A DNA stretch of 5,002 nucleotides. Origin: Candidatus Jordarchaeum madagascarense. Its GTDB lineage: Archaea > Asgardarchaeota > Jordiarchaeia > Jordiarchaeales > Jordiarchaeaceae. How positions within the stretch are numbered: position 1 is the first letter of the stretch; each line of letters starts with the position of its first letter. Position numbers and translations under genes: made by a program. The stretch is taken from NCBI GenBank assembly GCA_019056875.1, contig DXJA01000004.1, positions 1 to 5,002 on the forward strand, in the 5' to 3' direction. Below the pieces are notes generated by a model. That model searched no databases, was not told the origin of the DNA, and was given only the letters and a program-made list of their open reading frames with translations. This document shows positions 4,506 through 5,002 of the stretch, piece after piece.

Positions 4506-5002
4506 TTAAGCATACATGCCTAATGGGCCATCTTTCCCAGCAACTTTCTTGCCGAGTACCTTTTCTACTGCTTCTTCGAACTCTTTTTGGCTCACACTGG
4601 TTTTACGCTTGCGGATCGAGAACATGCCCGCTTCGGTACAAATTGCCTTAATGTCTGCTCCAGTGCAATTTTCAGTCAGTGGAACTAGTTTCTTAAAATC
4701 AACTTCTTTATCAACATTCATCCGCCGTGTATGTATTTTAAAAATCTCGAATCTTTCTAGTTCGTTAGGTATCGGAAATTCAATTATCCGATCAAAACGT
4801 CCTGGACGAAGAAGTGCTGAATCTAGGATGTCCTGCCGGTTTGTAGCCGCAATTATCCGAACATCTCCACGGACATCAAATCCATCTAAAACGCTTAAAA
4901 GTTGCATTAGGGTCCTTTGAACTTCCCGGTCTCCACTAGTGGCAATCTCAAGTCTCTTGCCTCCAATAGCATCAATTTCATCAACAAACACTATACTCGG
5001 TA
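4506..5002 (-). CDS. pan: Proteasome-activating nucleotidase, C-terminal part (5' end off window)
   Basis: PAN is the hexameric AAA+ ATPase that unfolds substrates and feeds them into the archaeal 20S proteasome. The visible 165 or so residues begin just before Walker B (SIVFVDEIDAIG). They include the sensor-1 strand RIIAATNRQD, the arginine-finger region LRPGRFDRIIEFP and the sensor-2 region CTGADIKAICTEAGMFSIRKR. The chain ends in GPLGMYA. The last three residues, Met-Tyr-Ala, fit the HbYX motif that docks in the proteasome alpha ring and opens its gate. Walker A, the OB domain and the coiled coil lie beyond base 5002. A GTG at 4991-4989 is not the start, because the frame stays open and conserved upstream of it. 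A Cdc48-type or other AAA+ protein is less likely given the HbYX end. Confidence 0.95.
   Translation of the reverse strand, partial: PSIVFVDEIDAIGGKRLEIATSGDREVQRTLMQLLSVLDGFDVRGDVRIIAATNRQDILDSALLRPGRFDRIIEFPIPNELERFEIFKIHTRRMNVDKEVDFKKLVPLTENCTGADIKAICTEAGMFSIRKRKTSVSQKEFEEAVEKVLGKKVAGKDGPLGMYA

Noticed and set aside
4516..4920. Open frame of 134 codons on the plus strand
   Set aside because: It is antisense to pan, with no ribosome site or known motif.

Overview
The window looks like archaeal chromosome. It carries a proteasome-activating nucleotidase, an archaeal-type nascent polypeptide-associated complex protein, a V/A-type ATP synthase subunit D, a Taw2-like tRNA wybutosine enzyme, a PUA protein resembling the C-terminal part of archaeosine transglycosylase, and a tRNA gene with two introns at non-anticodon-loop positions. 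The AT-rich background, TTG starts behind Shine-Dalgarno sites and multi-intron tRNA fit a TACK-type archaeon (for example Bathyarchaeia). That placement is inference and no lineage marker was tested.

Layout. Bases 1-337 hold no protein gene I trust. They hold a tRNA-derived repeat (1-117), a GC-rich, foldable island (about 135-232) and a TATA-like box. A HEAT-repeat gene follows on the plus strand (338-1438). At 1491-1600 the repeat recurs in the same orientation, exactly 1,490 bp away. There it is the 3' end and downstream flank of an intact tRNA-Ser(GCU) gene read on the minus strand (1556-1700). After a T-rich spacer comes atpD on the plus strand (1905-2552). A convergent spacer with a 9-bp hairpin separates it from a minus-strand block: the end of pan (4506-5002), taw2 (3562-4404), a PUA gene (3040-3549) and nac (2659-3000).

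How the parts relate. The last three minus-strand genes are closely spaced (12 and 39 nt) and probably co-transcribed. They join tRNA modification or RNA binding with nascent-chain handling at the ribosome; pan, just upstream, feeds the proteasome. atpD stands alone, away from the other ATP synthase subunits, which are not in the window.

The most unusual region is 1-1700. The tRNA-Ser gene has one intron in the anticodon stem and one in the T-loop. A partial copy of its 3' end, including the 3' part of the T-loop intron and the downstream flank, lies on the far side of a HEAT gene with higher GC than its neighbours. This resembles a pair of attachment sites around a small inserted segment, but a segmental duplication or a decayed second tRNA gene would also explain it. 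The intron stem differs between copies by pairing-preserving changes.
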